Part shown: positions 52,770-61,304 of the stretch, piece by piece | Layout of the letters: the number at the start of each line of letters is the position of its first letter | Numbering within the stretch: position 1 is the first letter of the stretch | Assembly (NCBI RefSeq): GCF_036010505.1 | Contig: NZ_CP108569.1 | Coordinates: 6,960,001 to 7,024,000, forward strand | Reading direction: 5' to 3' | Origin: Streptomyces sp. NBC_01197 | GTDB lineage: Bacteria > Actinomycetota > Actinomycetes > Streptomycetales > Streptomycetaceae | Length of the DNA stretch: 64,000 nt | The notes under the pieces: generated by a model | Databases searched by the model: none | Told to the model about the DNA's origin: nothing | Seen by the model: the letters and a program-made list of their open reading frames with translations, nothing else | Position numbers and translations under genes: made by a program

Positions 52770-54789
52770 GCCGTGCTCCGGCCCAGTCGGCATGGTCCGA
52801 GTCGTTCCCGTCCCCGCCGTCGGTGACCACCAGACGTACCGTCCGCGCGCCGCTCACATCGGCCGAGAGCGGCTGCGCCGGCATGGCGTTGGTCAGGACG
52901 CCGGTCGACGCGGCCTTCCTGCCGTCGGCCCAGATCTCGAAGGTGACCGTTCCCTCGGCGCCCTTCTCGTCGTCGACCCCCACCTGGGCGCTCACCCTGG
53001 AGCAGGCACCGCCCGTGTAGTACTCGACGGCGCTCGGCGCGTGCACCCCGAGCCCCTTGGCGTACACGGTCCCGCCGATGGTGATCGGCTTTCCGTCGCC
53101 CGGTTGTTGCTCGCCGTTGCTGGTGTCCTTCTCCACCGGGCCCCAGCCGTTGGCGGACGAAACCGCCGGCAGATCGCTGAGGTACGGGCTCCCCGGCGGC
53201 GGGGCCACGACGACGTGGACCGGGACGGACTGCCCCGAGCTGACGTGTTCACCGCCCGGTGAGTGGTAAGCCGAAGTCAGCTCCAGGCCGTACGCGCCCG
53301 CAGGCGTCCCCGGGGGAGCGGTGAGCTGCCAGGAGGTGCGCAGCGACTCCCCGGCCGGCACGGCGGGCGCTGAAGCCCCGGAGACGGCCTTCACGGTCCA
53401 GCCGGCCGGCCCGGTCAGCGAGGCGCTCACCCGGAGCGCCGGGAGGCTGCCCAGATCGGTGACCGTTGTGGTCACCCCGATGACCTTGCCGGCTTCGGCC
53501 AGCAGCGGGCCGCTGATGCCGGTGTCGACGGCCGGCGGGTACTTGGCCCACTCGCGGTCGGAGGCGACGCGCAGCAGCACCGTGCCGTGCGCGGGCACGG
53601 TGGCCGAGAGGGTCCCCGCGGTGCTGTACGTCCGGTGCTGCCACAGGTCCCGTTCGGTGTACGCGGCGGCCTTCGGCAGACCGGCCGCGGCCGCCGTCGT
53701 GGAGATGCGCTGCGGGCTGTCCGACTCGTTGAAGAGCGCCACGGCGCGGCTGCCGTCCCTCATCTCCTTGGCGACCACCCAGCGCCCGCCATCGGACGAG
53801 AGCACGGTGCCCTGCTTGCCGAGCGGGTCCTGGTCGACGGCGATGACCTCCTTGTTGGTCACGATGCCGTAGGTCTCGTCGGACGCCTTGCGCAGATCCG
53901 TGCCGATCAGCAGCGGCGCCGCCATGACCGACCACATCGAGAAGTGCGTGCGGTACTCGGTGGCGGTCATCCCGCCGTTGCCGACCTCCAGCATGTCCGG
54001 GTCGTTCCAGTGCCCGGGCCCGGCGGCCGCGGCGAGTGGGAGGTTCTGCTTGATGATCGACAGCATCGAGGACCAGTTGTCGCTGATGTCACCGGTCGTA
54101 CGCCAGAGGTTCCCGATGTCACCGGCCCACTCCCAGGGTTTGTTGGAGCCCCATTCGCAGATGCTGTAGACGATCGGGCGGCCGGTGGCGGCGAGTGCGT
54201 CCCGCATGGCCGTGTAGCGCTGTACGGCGTCCACGCCCTGGTTGTTGCAGTTGTCGTACTTGAGGTAGTCGACGCCCCAGTCGGCGAACTGCCGGGCGTC
54301 GCTGACCTCGTGGCCCAGCGCTCCGGGCAGCCCGGTGGTGTCGCACGTCCTGGTGCCCGCGCTCGTGTAGATGCCGAGCTTGAGCCCCTTGGCGTGGACG
54401 TAGTCGGCAACCGCCTTGATGCCGTTGGGGAAGCGCACCGGATCGGGCACCAGTTTCCCGTCGGCGTTCCGCTGGGGGAGCGCCCAGCAGTCGTCGAGGT
54501 TCACATACTGGTATCCGGCGGCCTTGAGGCCCTTGTCCACGAAGATGTCGGCGATGCCCTCGACCATCGCCTCGTTGAAGTCCGCGCGGCAGTGCGTGGA
54601 GTTCCAGTTGTTGAAACCCATCGGAGGTGTGAGCGCCAGGCCGTTGTCGGCCTTCGGCGTCACAGTGTCCGGCGCGCTGTCCGCCGCGGCGGGTGCGGCG
54701 AGTCCGCCGGCGCAGAGCAGCGCGGTGACCAGTGCTCCGAGGATTCTTCGACGTATGGGACGGGAGTGAATGGGGGGAAGGTGACGCAT
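52759..54789 (-). CDS. Secreted alpha-galactosidase, GH27, with NEW3 and NPCBM domains
   Basis: 676 residues. The signal peptide, about 1-36, has RRR before the hydrophobic core, so Tat export is possible. The GH27 barrel (about 45-330) has the nucleophile Asp in YLKYDNCN and the acid/base Asp region in GPGHWNDPDMLEVG. LALTPPMGFNNWNSTHC is the family start motif. A beta-sandwich follows, then a NEW3-type domain (about 430-520) and a C-terminal NPCBM carbohydrate-binding module with VYAKGLGVHAPSAVEYY. It releases terminal alpha-galactose outside the cell. ATG 54789 has GGAGG upstream. It is divergent from a sugar ABC importer. Confidence 0.93.
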   Translation of the reverse strand: MRHLPPIHSRPIRRRILGALVTALLCAGGLAAPAAADSAPDTVTPKADNGLALTPPMGFNNWNSTHCRADFNEAMVEGIADIFVDKGLKAAGYQYVNLDDCWALPQRNADGKLVPDPVRFPNGIKAVADYVHAKGLKLGIYTSAGTRTCDTTGLPGALGHEVSDARQFADWGVDYLKYDNCNNQGVDAVQRYTAMRDALAATGRPIVYSICEWGSNKPWEWAGDIGNLWRTTGDISDNWSSMLSIIKQNLPLAAAAGPGHWNDPDMLEVGNGGMTATEYRTHFSMWSVMAAPLLIGTDLRKASDETYGIVTNKEVIAVDQDPLGKQGTVLSSDGGRWVVAKEMRDGSRAVALFNESDSPQRISTTAAAAGLPKAAAYTERDLWQHRTYSTAGTLSATVPAHGTVLLRVASDREWAKYPPAVDTGISGPLLAEAGKVIGVTTTVTDLGSLPALRVSASLTGPAGWTVKAVSGASAPAVPAGESLRTSWQLTAPPGTPAGAYGLELTSAYHSPGGEHVSSGQSVPVHVVVAPPPGSPYLSDLPAVSSANGWGPVEKDTSNGEQQPGDGKPITIGGTVYAKGLGVHAPSAVEYYTGGACSRVSAQVGVDDEKGAEGTVTFEIWADGRKAASTGVLTNAMPAQPLSADVSGARTVRLVVTDGGDGNDSDHADWAGARLSC

Positions 54790-54864
54790 CGTTACGTTCC
54801 TCCGTAGGTACCCGTGATCGGATGTCTTCATGTACGCGTCATGACGAGCGTTTACGGTAGGGCT

Positions 54865-54881
54865 TGTTGGAGTCTGTTGGA
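54865..54881. repeat. Two TGTTGGA direct repeats, 10 bp apart
   Basis: TGTTGGA occurs at 54865-54871 and 54875-54881, one helical turn apart, between the alpha-galactosidase and ABC promoters. It is a candidate site for an activator or for a repressor that binds direct repeats. Confidence 0.4.
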
Positions 54882-54922
54882 AGAGGCGGCGGTAACGGTT
54901 GCTCGATATCTCGCTTAAACCC

Positions 54923-54951
54923 TTGACTGGCAAGTCACTTGGGAGTGAGAT
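54923..54951 (+). promoter_or_regulatory. Sugar ABC promoter with CAAGT-C-ACTTG operator
   Basis: TTGACT (54923-54928), 17 bases and TGAGAT (54946-54951) form a weak promoter. The perfect 11-bp palindrome CAAGTCACTTG (54931-54941) occupies the spacer, an ideal repressor position. Confidence 0.55.
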
Positions 54952-55001
54952 CCAATCCTCGCGTTCGGTTGTGTTGGGTTTCACCCTTGGAGGAGGGGGA
55001 C

Positions 55002-56348
55002 ATGGCGCAGTCTTCGTACAACGGTTCAGTCGTGCCCGGAAGTGTGGCTGGACATCGGATGTCCCGTCGGAATCTTCTGCGTGGCGCGGCAGTCGGTGCC
55101 GGCGCTGTGGCGCTGCCTGCGCTCCTGACCGCATGCAGCAGCGGCCCCGGAGGTGACCCCAAGAACATCAAACTGGGGTCGAACTCCTCGGACGCGGTAC
55201 CGAAGAAAGCTTTCGCGGACGCGTTCGCCGCATATGAGAAGCAGTCCGGGGGGCGGAAGATCAAGGTCAACACCGTTGACCACAACAGCTTCCAGGAGAA
55301 CATCAACCGCTATCTGCAGAGCGACCCGGACGAGGTCTTCATGTGGTTCGCGGGAAACCGAATGCAGTACTTCGCCAAGAAGGGCCTGCTGTACGACATC
55401 AGCGACCTCTGGCAGGACTACAAGGGCTTCACTCCCGCGCTCAAGGCCCAGTCGACGGGGGCGGACGGAAAGCAGTACTTCACGCCTTACTATTACTACC
55501 CTTGGGCGGTCTTCCACCGGAAGAGCGTCTTCGCCAAGCACGGCTACCAGGCCCCGAAAACGCTCGACGAGTACATCGCACTCGCCAAGCAGATGAAGAA
55601 GGACAAGCTCGTCCCCATCGGCTCCTGCGACAAGGACGGGTGGCCCGCGATGGGCACCTTCGACTACATCAACATGCGTACCAACGGTTACGACTTCCAC
55701 AAGTCCCTGATGGCGGGCGAGGAGGCGTGGACCGACAAGCGGGTCAAGGACGTCTTCGACACCTGGCGGCGCCTCCTCCCGTACTGCCAGCCGAGCGCCA
55801 ACGGCCGTACCTGGCAGGAGACCGGACAGAGCCTCCAGAAGCGCGAGATCGGCATGGTGGTCCTCGGGATGCCCCACCCGGGCCAGCAGTTCCCCGCAGC
55901 CGAGCGGTCCGACATCGACTTCTTCCCCTTCCCCGAGATCAACCCAGAGCATGGCCAGGACGCCGTCGAGGCGCCCATCGACGGGTTCCTGCTGGCGAAG
56001 AAGTCCAAGGAACTCAAGAACAAGAAGTCCATGGAGAGCGCCAAGGACCTGCTCAAGTGGCTGGCCACGCCCAGGGCCGAGGACATCTATCTGGCAGGTG
56101 ATCCCAACAACATCGCCGTCAACAGCGGGGCCGACCTGTCGAAGTACACCGCGCTGCAGAAGAAGTCCGCCCAGCTGATCGCCGGGGCGAAGCAGATCTC
56201 GCAGTTCATGGACCGTGACACCCGGCCGGACTTCGCGTCGACGGTGATGATCCCGGCCATCCAGAAGTTCCTCTCCACCCCGAACGATGTCGACGGACTG
56301 TGCAACGACATCGAGCGGCAGAAGAAGACCATCTTCGCTTCCGAGTGA
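55002..56348 (+). CDS. Sugar ABC transporter substrate-binding lipoprotein
   Basis: A 448-residue extracellular solute-binding protein, family 1. The N-terminus has a twin-arginine motif (SRRNLLRGAA) and ends in the lipobox LLTAC, so it is a Tat-exported lipoprotein. The mature part has the typical two-lobe fold, with DPDEVFMWFAGNRMQYFAKKGLLYDISDLW and FTPYYYYPWAVFHRK, an aromatic ligand region. ATG 55002 follows GGAGGAGGG. It begins a three-gene importer operon divergent from the alpha-galactosidase, so the ligand is probably a galactoside or a galactose-containing oligosaccharide. Confidence 0.92.
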   Translation: MAQSSYNGSVVPGSVAGHRMSRRNLLRGAAVGAGAVALPALLTACSSGPGGDPKNIKLGSNSSDAVPKKAFADAFAAYEKQSGGRKIKVNTVDHNSFQENINRYLQSDPDEVFMWFAGNRMQYFAKKGLLYDISDLWQDYKGFTPALKAQSTGADGKQYFTPYYYYPWAVFHRKSVFAKHGYQAPKTLDEYIALAKQMKKDKLVPIGSCDKDGWPAMGTFDYINMRTNGYDFHKSLMAGEEAWTDKRVKDVFDTWRRLLPYCQPSANGRTWQETGQSLQKREIGMVVLGMPHPGQQFPAAERSDIDFFPFPEINPEHGQDAVEAPIDGFLLAKKSKELKNKKSMESAKDLLKWLATPRAEDIYLAGDPNNIAVNSGADLSKYTALQKKSAQLIAGAKQISQFMDRDTRPDFASTVMIPAIQKFLSTPNDVDGLCNDIERQKKTIFASE

Positions 56349-56370
56349 ACAGCCCCCTGGAGTTCAGACC

Positions 56371-57285
56371 GTGGCGCTCAACACCGCGCGGCGCTCCGCA
56401 CGACGAGGCCGCCGCCGCTTCACGCGGCGCGACCTCGTCGTTCTCGGGCTGCTGCTGGGCATACCCGTCCTGCTCGACATCGCCATCGTGTGGGGACCGA
56501 CCCTCGCTTCCGTCGTGCTCTCCTTCACCAGCTGGGACGGCGTCGGAGCCATCAAGTGGGTGGGCACGCAGAACTACGCGAACCTCTTCACCAACTACCC
56601 GCCCTTCTGGCCCGCGGTCCGGCACAACCTGCTGTGGCTCGGTTTTCTCGGCCTCGTCTCGGTGCCGTTCGGGCTGCTGCTCGCGGTACTGATCGACCGG
56701 GGCGTGCGCTTCAGCCGCTTCTACCAGTCGACGCTCTACATGCCGGTGGTGCTCTCGCTCGCCGTCGTCGGCTTCATCGCCCAGCTGGTCTTCTCCCGCG
56801 ACCAGGGTGTGCTCAACGCCCTCATCGGCAACACCAAGAACCCCACCGACTGGCTCGGCGACCCGAAGCTCAACATCTGGATGATCCTGCTCGCCGCCGC
56901 CTGGCGGCACACCGGATACGTGATGATCCTCTATCTGGCCGGGCTGAAGGCCGTGGACCCCTCGCTCAAGGAGGCGGCGGCCATCGACGGCGCGAGCGAG
57001 GCGCAGACCTTCTTCCGGGTCGTCTTCCCGACCCTGCGGCCGGTCAACGTCATCGTCGGTGTCATCACCGTCATCGAGTCCCTGCGTGCCTTCGACATCG
57101 TCTACGCGGTCAACCACGGCCGCAACGGCCTGGAAGTGCTCTCGGTGCTCGTCACCGACAACATCATCGGCGAGGCGAGCAGGATCGGCTTCGGCTCGGC
57201 CATCGCCGTGGTGCTGCTGGCGGTCTCCATGGGCTTCGTCGTGACGTATCTGGTGCAGGAGATCCGAGGAGAGAAGTCCCGATGA
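56371..57285 (+). CDS. Sugar ABC transporter permease (MalF type)
   Basis: A 304-residue permease with six transmembrane helices. The N-terminal cytoplasmic stretch is very Arg-rich. The EAA loop that contacts the ATPase is LKEAAAIDGASEAQTFFRVVFP near residue 205. GTG 56371 has TGGAG upstream. It follows the binding-protein gene by 22 bases and overlaps the next permease by four bases. Confidence 0.92.
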   Translation: MALNTARRSARRGRRRFTRRDLVVLGLLLGIPVLLDIAIVWGPTLASVVLSFTSWDGVGAIKWVGTQNYANLFTNYPPFWPAVRHNLLWLGFLGLVSVPFGLLLAVLIDRGVRFSRFYQSTLYMPVVLSLAVVGFIAQLVFSRDQGVLNALIGNTKNPTDWLGDPKLNIWMILLAAAWRHTGYVMILYLAGLKAVDPSLKEAAAIDGASEAQTFFRVVFPTLRPVNVIVGVITVIESLRAFDIVYAVNHGRNGLEVLSVLVTDNIIGEASRIGFGSAIAVVLLAVSMGFVVTYLVQEIRGEKSR

Positions 57286-58199
57286 CCGTCGACACCGCGC
57301 CGCCGCCCACCGCGGTCCCGGCGTCCGCGCCCGCCGTCCGCCGAAAAGGGCCGCGGCCCGGCCGTATCGGCGTGCACGTCTTCCTGATGGGCGTCTCGAT
57401 CGCCTTCCTCGCGCCCCTGCTTCTCGCGGTCTACGCCTCGTTCAGGCCGTACGAGGAGACCTCCAGGTACGGTTACTTCTCCCTGCCGCGGCATCTGTCC
57501 TTCCACTACTACAAAGAGGCGTTCAGCGACTCGGGGATGACGAAATACTTCGTCAACACCCTGATCATCGCCGTGCCCGGGGTCATCGTCACGCTCTTCC
57601 TCGCGTCGTTCGTGGCCTTCGCCGTGTCCCGGCTGAGGATGCGCGGCGGCATCGTCCTGCTGATGCTGTTCACCGCGGGCAACCTGCTGCCGCAGCAGGT
57701 CATCGTCACCCCGCTGTACGTCGTGTTCAACCGCATCCCGCTGCCCTACTGGATGTCCGACTCGATGACCATGTTCGACTCGTACTGGGCGGTCATCCTG
57801 GTCCAGATCGGCTTCCAGATCGGCTTCTGCGTCTTCGTCCTCGCGAACTTCATGCGGACGCTGCCGCAGGAGATCCTGGAGGCGGCGATCGTCGACGGCG
57901 CGGGGGTGTGGACCCAGTTCTGGCGGATCACCCTGCCGCTGTGCCGCCCCGCCATCGCGGCGCTGTGCACCCTCGAGTTCACCTGGATGTACAACGACTT
58001 CCTGTGGGCACTGGTCTTCATGTCCGACGGGGACAAGCTGCCGATCACCTCGGCACTGAACAACCTGCGGGGAGAATTCTTCACGGACTACAACCTGCTC
58101 GCCGCGGGTTCGGTGATCGTGGCCCTGCCGACGCTTGTGGTGTTCCTGCTTCTGCAGCGGCACTTCATCGCCGGGCTGACTCTCGGATCCACCAAGTGA
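57282..58199 (+). CDS. Sugar ABC transporter permease (MalG type)
   Basis: A 305-residue second permease, six helices, with the EAA loop ILEAAIVDGAGVWTQFWRITLP near residue 205. FTAGNLLPQQVIVTPLY is a conserved mid-membrane region. No ATPase gene is linked. Streptomyces sugar importers of this type commonly share the ATPase MsiK encoded elsewhere, and that is my expectation here. The operon ends at a small perfect hairpin. Confidence 0.92.
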   Translation: MTVDTAPPPTAVPASAPAVRRKGPRPGRIGVHVFLMGVSIAFLAPLLLAVYASFRPYEETSRYGYFSLPRHLSFHYYKEAFSDSGMTKYFVNTLIIAVPGVIVTLFLASFVAFAVSRLRMRGGIVLLMLFTAGNLLPQQVIVTPLYVVFNRIPLPYWMSDSMTMFDSYWAVILVQIGFQIGFCVFVLANFMRTLPQEILEAAIVDGAGVWTQFWRITLPLCRPAIAALCTLEFTWMYNDFLWALVFMSDGDKLPITSALNNLRGEFFTDYNLLAAGSVIVALPTLVVFLLLQRHFIAGLTLGSTK

Positions 58200-58200
58200 G

Positions 58201-58250
58201 CCTCCGATAGCGGAGGTTACGGAGAAGGGGCGCCGCCGGAGCGGGCGGCG
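58201..58250 (+). terminator. Two small hairpins after the sugar importer operon
   Basis: CCTCCG-atag-CGGAGG (58201-58216) follows the stop codon by one base. CGCCGCC/GGCGGCG (58231-58237, 58244-58250) forms a second stem. Confidence 0.6.
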
Positions 58251-58396
58251 TCACCTTGGCGTACGAAGCCCGCGGCCGTCCGCCGAGTACGCCATGTGAC
58301 GACCGCCTTCCGTACGGCGACCCTCCCGGCGTGGGAACGGATCGGTGTCCAGCGTGGTCCCTGACGTCGGGTCAGGGTCAAACCGGCCTCTGCGGA

Positions 58397-58410
58397 CCGG
58401 AATGTTCCGG
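58397..58410. promoter_or_regulatory. CCGGAATGTTCCGG palindrome
   Basis: A perfect 14-bp palindrome lies 81 bases upstream of the FG-GAP gene start. It is probably an operator for that gene. The rest of 58251-58490 has no gene I can support. Confidence 0.45.
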
Positions 58411-58490
58411 CAAAGTCTTGGCGGGTGCAACCATTGCCCGCTCTTGTGTGTCAGGGGAGGGGAAGCAGTTTTCAAGAGATCGGAGTTCGT

Positions 58491-59981
58491 GTGCATTCCC
58501 GAGCCCTGGGCGCAGGTGTGGCCATCGCCGTAGCAGTGGTTTCCGCCGCTGTCGCCGCGCCCGCAGCCCAAGCCGCGTCCCCGTCGTCCATACGGGCGGC
58601 GCAGTCCGCACCGGCCGCCGGAGCCGTCAAGAAGGCCGACTTCAACGGTGACGGATATGCCGACACCGCCTTCACCGCGCCGTCGGCCACCGTCGGCGGC
58701 AAGCTGGGCGCCGGATACGTCGGTGTGATGTACGGCTCCAAGTCCGGCGTGAACAAGGCCTCCAAGCAGGTCATCAGCCAGAACACCGCAGGCGTCCCGG
58801 GCCCGGCCGAGTCCGGCGACGCGTTCGGCAGCGCCATCGCCTCCGCCGACCTCGACGGCGACGGCTACACGGATCTCGTCGTCGGCGCCGCGAAGGAGGA
58901 AGCGGGCGTCGGGAAGCTCGGCACGCTCACCGTGCTCTGGGGGAGCCCCTCCGGCCTCTCGGGCGGTGCGGTGCTGGCCAAGGGGGACACCGACACCGGA
59001 GACATCGGCGACAAGCTGGCCGTCGGCGACTTCAACGGCGACGGCGGCCAGGACGTGGTGACCGTCGCGGGCAACCAGCACCTGCGCGTGTTCTCCGGCC
59101 CCTTCAAGCGGGACGGATCGGCGAAGAGCACGTCGGTCGTCCGTGACACCGAGGACACCCGGTACCTCGACATCGCCGCGGGCGACATCACGGGCGACGG
59201 CATCACCGACCTGGTCGGCACGGTCCACGACGGTGACGAGTACGACGCCCGCCGGGTGCGCTTCCTGCCCGGGACGGCGAACGGCTTCGCAGCGCCGAAG
59301 ATCGTCGAGGACGCGAAGGGCAACCGGGTCCAGGGCGGCGAGCACGTCACCACGGGTGATGTGAACCATGACGGCTATGCCGACATCGTTGTCGGCCGTC
59401 CGGTCGAGGGTTACGACAGCGATGTCGACCTGCCGCTCGCCAAAGGCGGCATGATCATGTACATCCCCGGTGGCGCGTCCGGGCCCCAGGGCACCAAGGC
59501 CAAGGCCTTCAGCCAGGACAGCGCGGGCGTCCCCGGGGCGTCCGAGGTGGGCGACAGGTTCGGCGAGGCGGTCTCCGTCGCCGACACCGACGGTGACGGT
59601 TACGGCGACATCGCGATCGGCGTACCCGGTGAGGCCCTCGGCACCAAGGCGCAGGCCGGCCAGGTCATCGTGCTGCGCGGCAGCGCGACCGGACCCACCG
59701 CCACCGGGTCGAAGGGCTTCACTCAGGACACGGCGGGCATCGAGGGCGTCGCTGAGGCCAAGGACGCCTTCGGCGGGGCGACGTCGCTGATGGACGCCAA
59801 CGCCGACGGCCGGGCCGAACTCGTGGTCGGCTCGCCCGGCGAGAACGGCAACGCCGGATCCGTCTGGGTTCTGCCGGGCAGCACCGCCGGCACGACCGCC
59901 ACCGGTTCGATGACCTTCGGCTCCGGCACGCTCGGTACGGACCCGGCGAACGCCCGGCTGGGATCGTCCTTCAACCGCTGA
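58491..59981 (+). CDS. Secreted FG-GAP repeat (integrin alpha-type propeller) protein
   Basis: A 496-residue secreted protein. A signal peptide covers about 1-32 (SRALGAGVAIAVAVVSAAVAAPAAQAA). Seven calcium-binding D-x-N/D-x-D-G repeats follow: DFNGDGYAD, DLDGDGYTD, DFNGDGGQD, DITGDGITD, DVNHDGYAD, DTDGDGYGD and DANADGRAE, each before a hydrophobic strand such as LVVG. This is a complete seven-bladed calcium-stabilised propeller. Such proteins are abundant in Streptomyces, with unknown binding partners. GTG 58491 has GGAG upstream. It is monocistronic and ends before a perfect hairpin. Confidence 0.9.
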   Translation: MHSRALGAGVAIAVAVVSAAVAAPAAQAASPSSIRAAQSAPAAGAVKKADFNGDGYADTAFTAPSATVGGKLGAGYVGVMYGSKSGVNKASKQVISQNTAGVPGPAESGDAFGSAIASADLDGDGYTDLVVGAAKEEAGVGKLGTLTVLWGSPSGLSGGAVLAKGDTDTGDIGDKLAVGDFNGDGGQDVVTVAGNQHLRVFSGPFKRDGSAKSTSVVRDTEDTRYLDIAAGDITGDGITDLVGTVHDGDEYDARRVRFLPGTANGFAAPKIVEDAKGNRVQGGEHVTTGDVNHDGYADIVVGRPVEGYDSDVDLPLAKGGMIMYIPGGASGPQGTKAKAFSQDSAGVPGASEVGDRFGEAVSVADTDGDGYGDIAIGVPGEALGTKAQAGQVIVLRGSATGPTATGSKGFTQDTAGIEGVAEAKDAFGGATSLMDANADGRAELVVGSPGENGNAGSVWVLPGSTAGTTATGSMTFGSGTLGTDPANARLGSSFNR

Positions 59982-60009
59982 CCCTTAGGCAGCACCAGCC
60001 GCTGACACA

Positions 60010-60038
60010 GGATGCCCAGGGCCCCGCCCTGGGCATCC
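60010..60038 (+). terminator. Perfect 12-bp hairpin after FG-GAP gene
   Basis: GGATGCCCAGGG (60010-60021) pairs with CCCTGGGCATCC (60027-60038) around a 5-base loop, 29 bases past the stop. Confidence 0.8.
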
Positions 60039-60193
60039 CTGCTGTCCGGTGCACGGGGCGCTGCGCACCCGGGGGCCCGCGCACGGCCCGTACGGCGAAT
60101 CGCCCGTCCGACGCACCATGCCGCCCAACCGGGTTTCCGTGGCAAGGTGTTGCGGGCAAACCACTGGGGCCCAGGCCGGGAAGAGGGGGAACC

Positions 60194-61231
60194 GTGATCG
60201 TCTGGATCAACGGTGCGTTCAGTGCGGGCAAGACCAGCACCGCGCGGGAACTGATCGATCTGATCCCGAACAGCACCTTCTACGACCCCGAGGTGCTCGG
60301 CGGGGCGCTGCGTAACCTGCTGCCGCAGAAGAGACTGGCCGAGGTGAACGACTTCCAGGACCTGCCGGTCTGGCGGCGCATGGTGGCCGACACGGCGGCC
60401 GCGCTCCTCGCCGAGGTCGGCGGGGTGCTCGTGGTGCCGATGACGCTGCTGAGACAGGAGTACCGCGACGAGATCTTCGGCGGGCTCGCCTCCCGCCGGA
60501 TACCGGTCTGTCATGTGCTGCTGGCAACTGAGGAAACGATCCTGCGGGAACGGATCGCCGGGCGAGTGGAGCTGCCCGACGACCCGGAGGGCAGCGAACG
60601 CGTCCGGCAGTGGTCCTACGAGCACATCGAGCCGTACCGGGCGGCGCTCGGCTGGCTCACCGCTGACGCCCACACCGTCGACAACAGCGCGCTGAGCCCC
60701 GCCGAGACCGCGGAGCGGATCGCCGAGGCGCTGCGCTCCGGGGCCGCCGGGGCCTGCGAGATCGTCCAGACCCCGGAGCCGGCCGCCGAGACGCTCGCCG
60801 CCGGCGTCCTCCTCTTCGACGAGCAGGACAGGGTGCTGCTCGTCGACCCGACGTACAAGCCGGGCTGGGAGTTCCCCGGCGGGGTGGTCGAGAGCGGCGA
60901 GGCCCCGGCGCAGGCCGGTATCCGGGAGGTGGCCGAGGAGATAGGGATACACCTCGGGCAGGCGCCCAGACTCCTGGTGGTCGACTGGGAGCCGCCGAAG
61001 CCACCGGGCTACGGCGGTCTGCGGTTCCTCTTCGACGGCGGCCGCCTCGACAGCACCGAAGCCGGGCGGCTGCGGCTGCCCGGCTCCGAGCTGCGCGGCT
61101 GGCGCTTCGTCAGCGAACAGGAGGCGGCGCACCTGCTGCCGCCCAACCGGTACCAGCGGTTGTGCTGGGCGCTGCGGGCCCGGGAACGCTCAGCCGTGCT
61201 CAACCTGGAGGCCGGGGTACCGGTCGGCTGA
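60194..61231 (+). CDS. P-loop kinase-Nudix hydrolase fusion protein
   Basis: 345 residues with two enzyme domains. Residues 1-175 are an AAA/adenylate-kinase-like P-loop domain: Walker A GAFSAGKTST at 7-16, and a lid-like region ILRERIAGRVELPDDPEGSERVRQW. Residues 195-335 are a Nudix domain whose box, GGVVESGEAPAQAGIREVAEEIGI (about 228-251), has the required Glu residues of REVAEE. Such a pairing could phosphorylate a small molecule or nucleotide and hydrolyse a nucleoside-diphosphate derivative of it. The substrates are unknown. GTG 60194 is preceded by GAGGGGGA. It is monocistronic, convergent with a TetR gene. Confidence 0.87.
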   Translation: MIVWINGAFSAGKTSTARELIDLIPNSTFYDPEVLGGALRNLLPQKRLAEVNDFQDLPVWRRMVADTAAALLAEVGGVLVVPMTLLRQEYRDEIFGGLASRRIPVCHVLLATEETILRERIAGRVELPDDPEGSERVRQWSYEHIEPYRAALGWLTADAHTVDNSALSPAETAERIAEALRSGAAGACEIVQTPEPAAETLAAGVLLFDEQDRVLLVDPTYKPGWEFPGGVVESGEAPAQAGIREVAEEIGIHLGQAPRLLVVDWEPPKPPGYGGLRFLFDGGRLDSTEAGRLRLPGSELRGWRFVSEQEAAHLLPPNRYQRLCWALRARERSAVLNLEAGVPVG

Positions 61232-61304
61232 CGGGCACCCCGGCCGCATCCGCAGTGCCTCTTGCGGCCCCGGTACGGACGGGCTCCCGTATTCCTCTTC
61301 CTCG

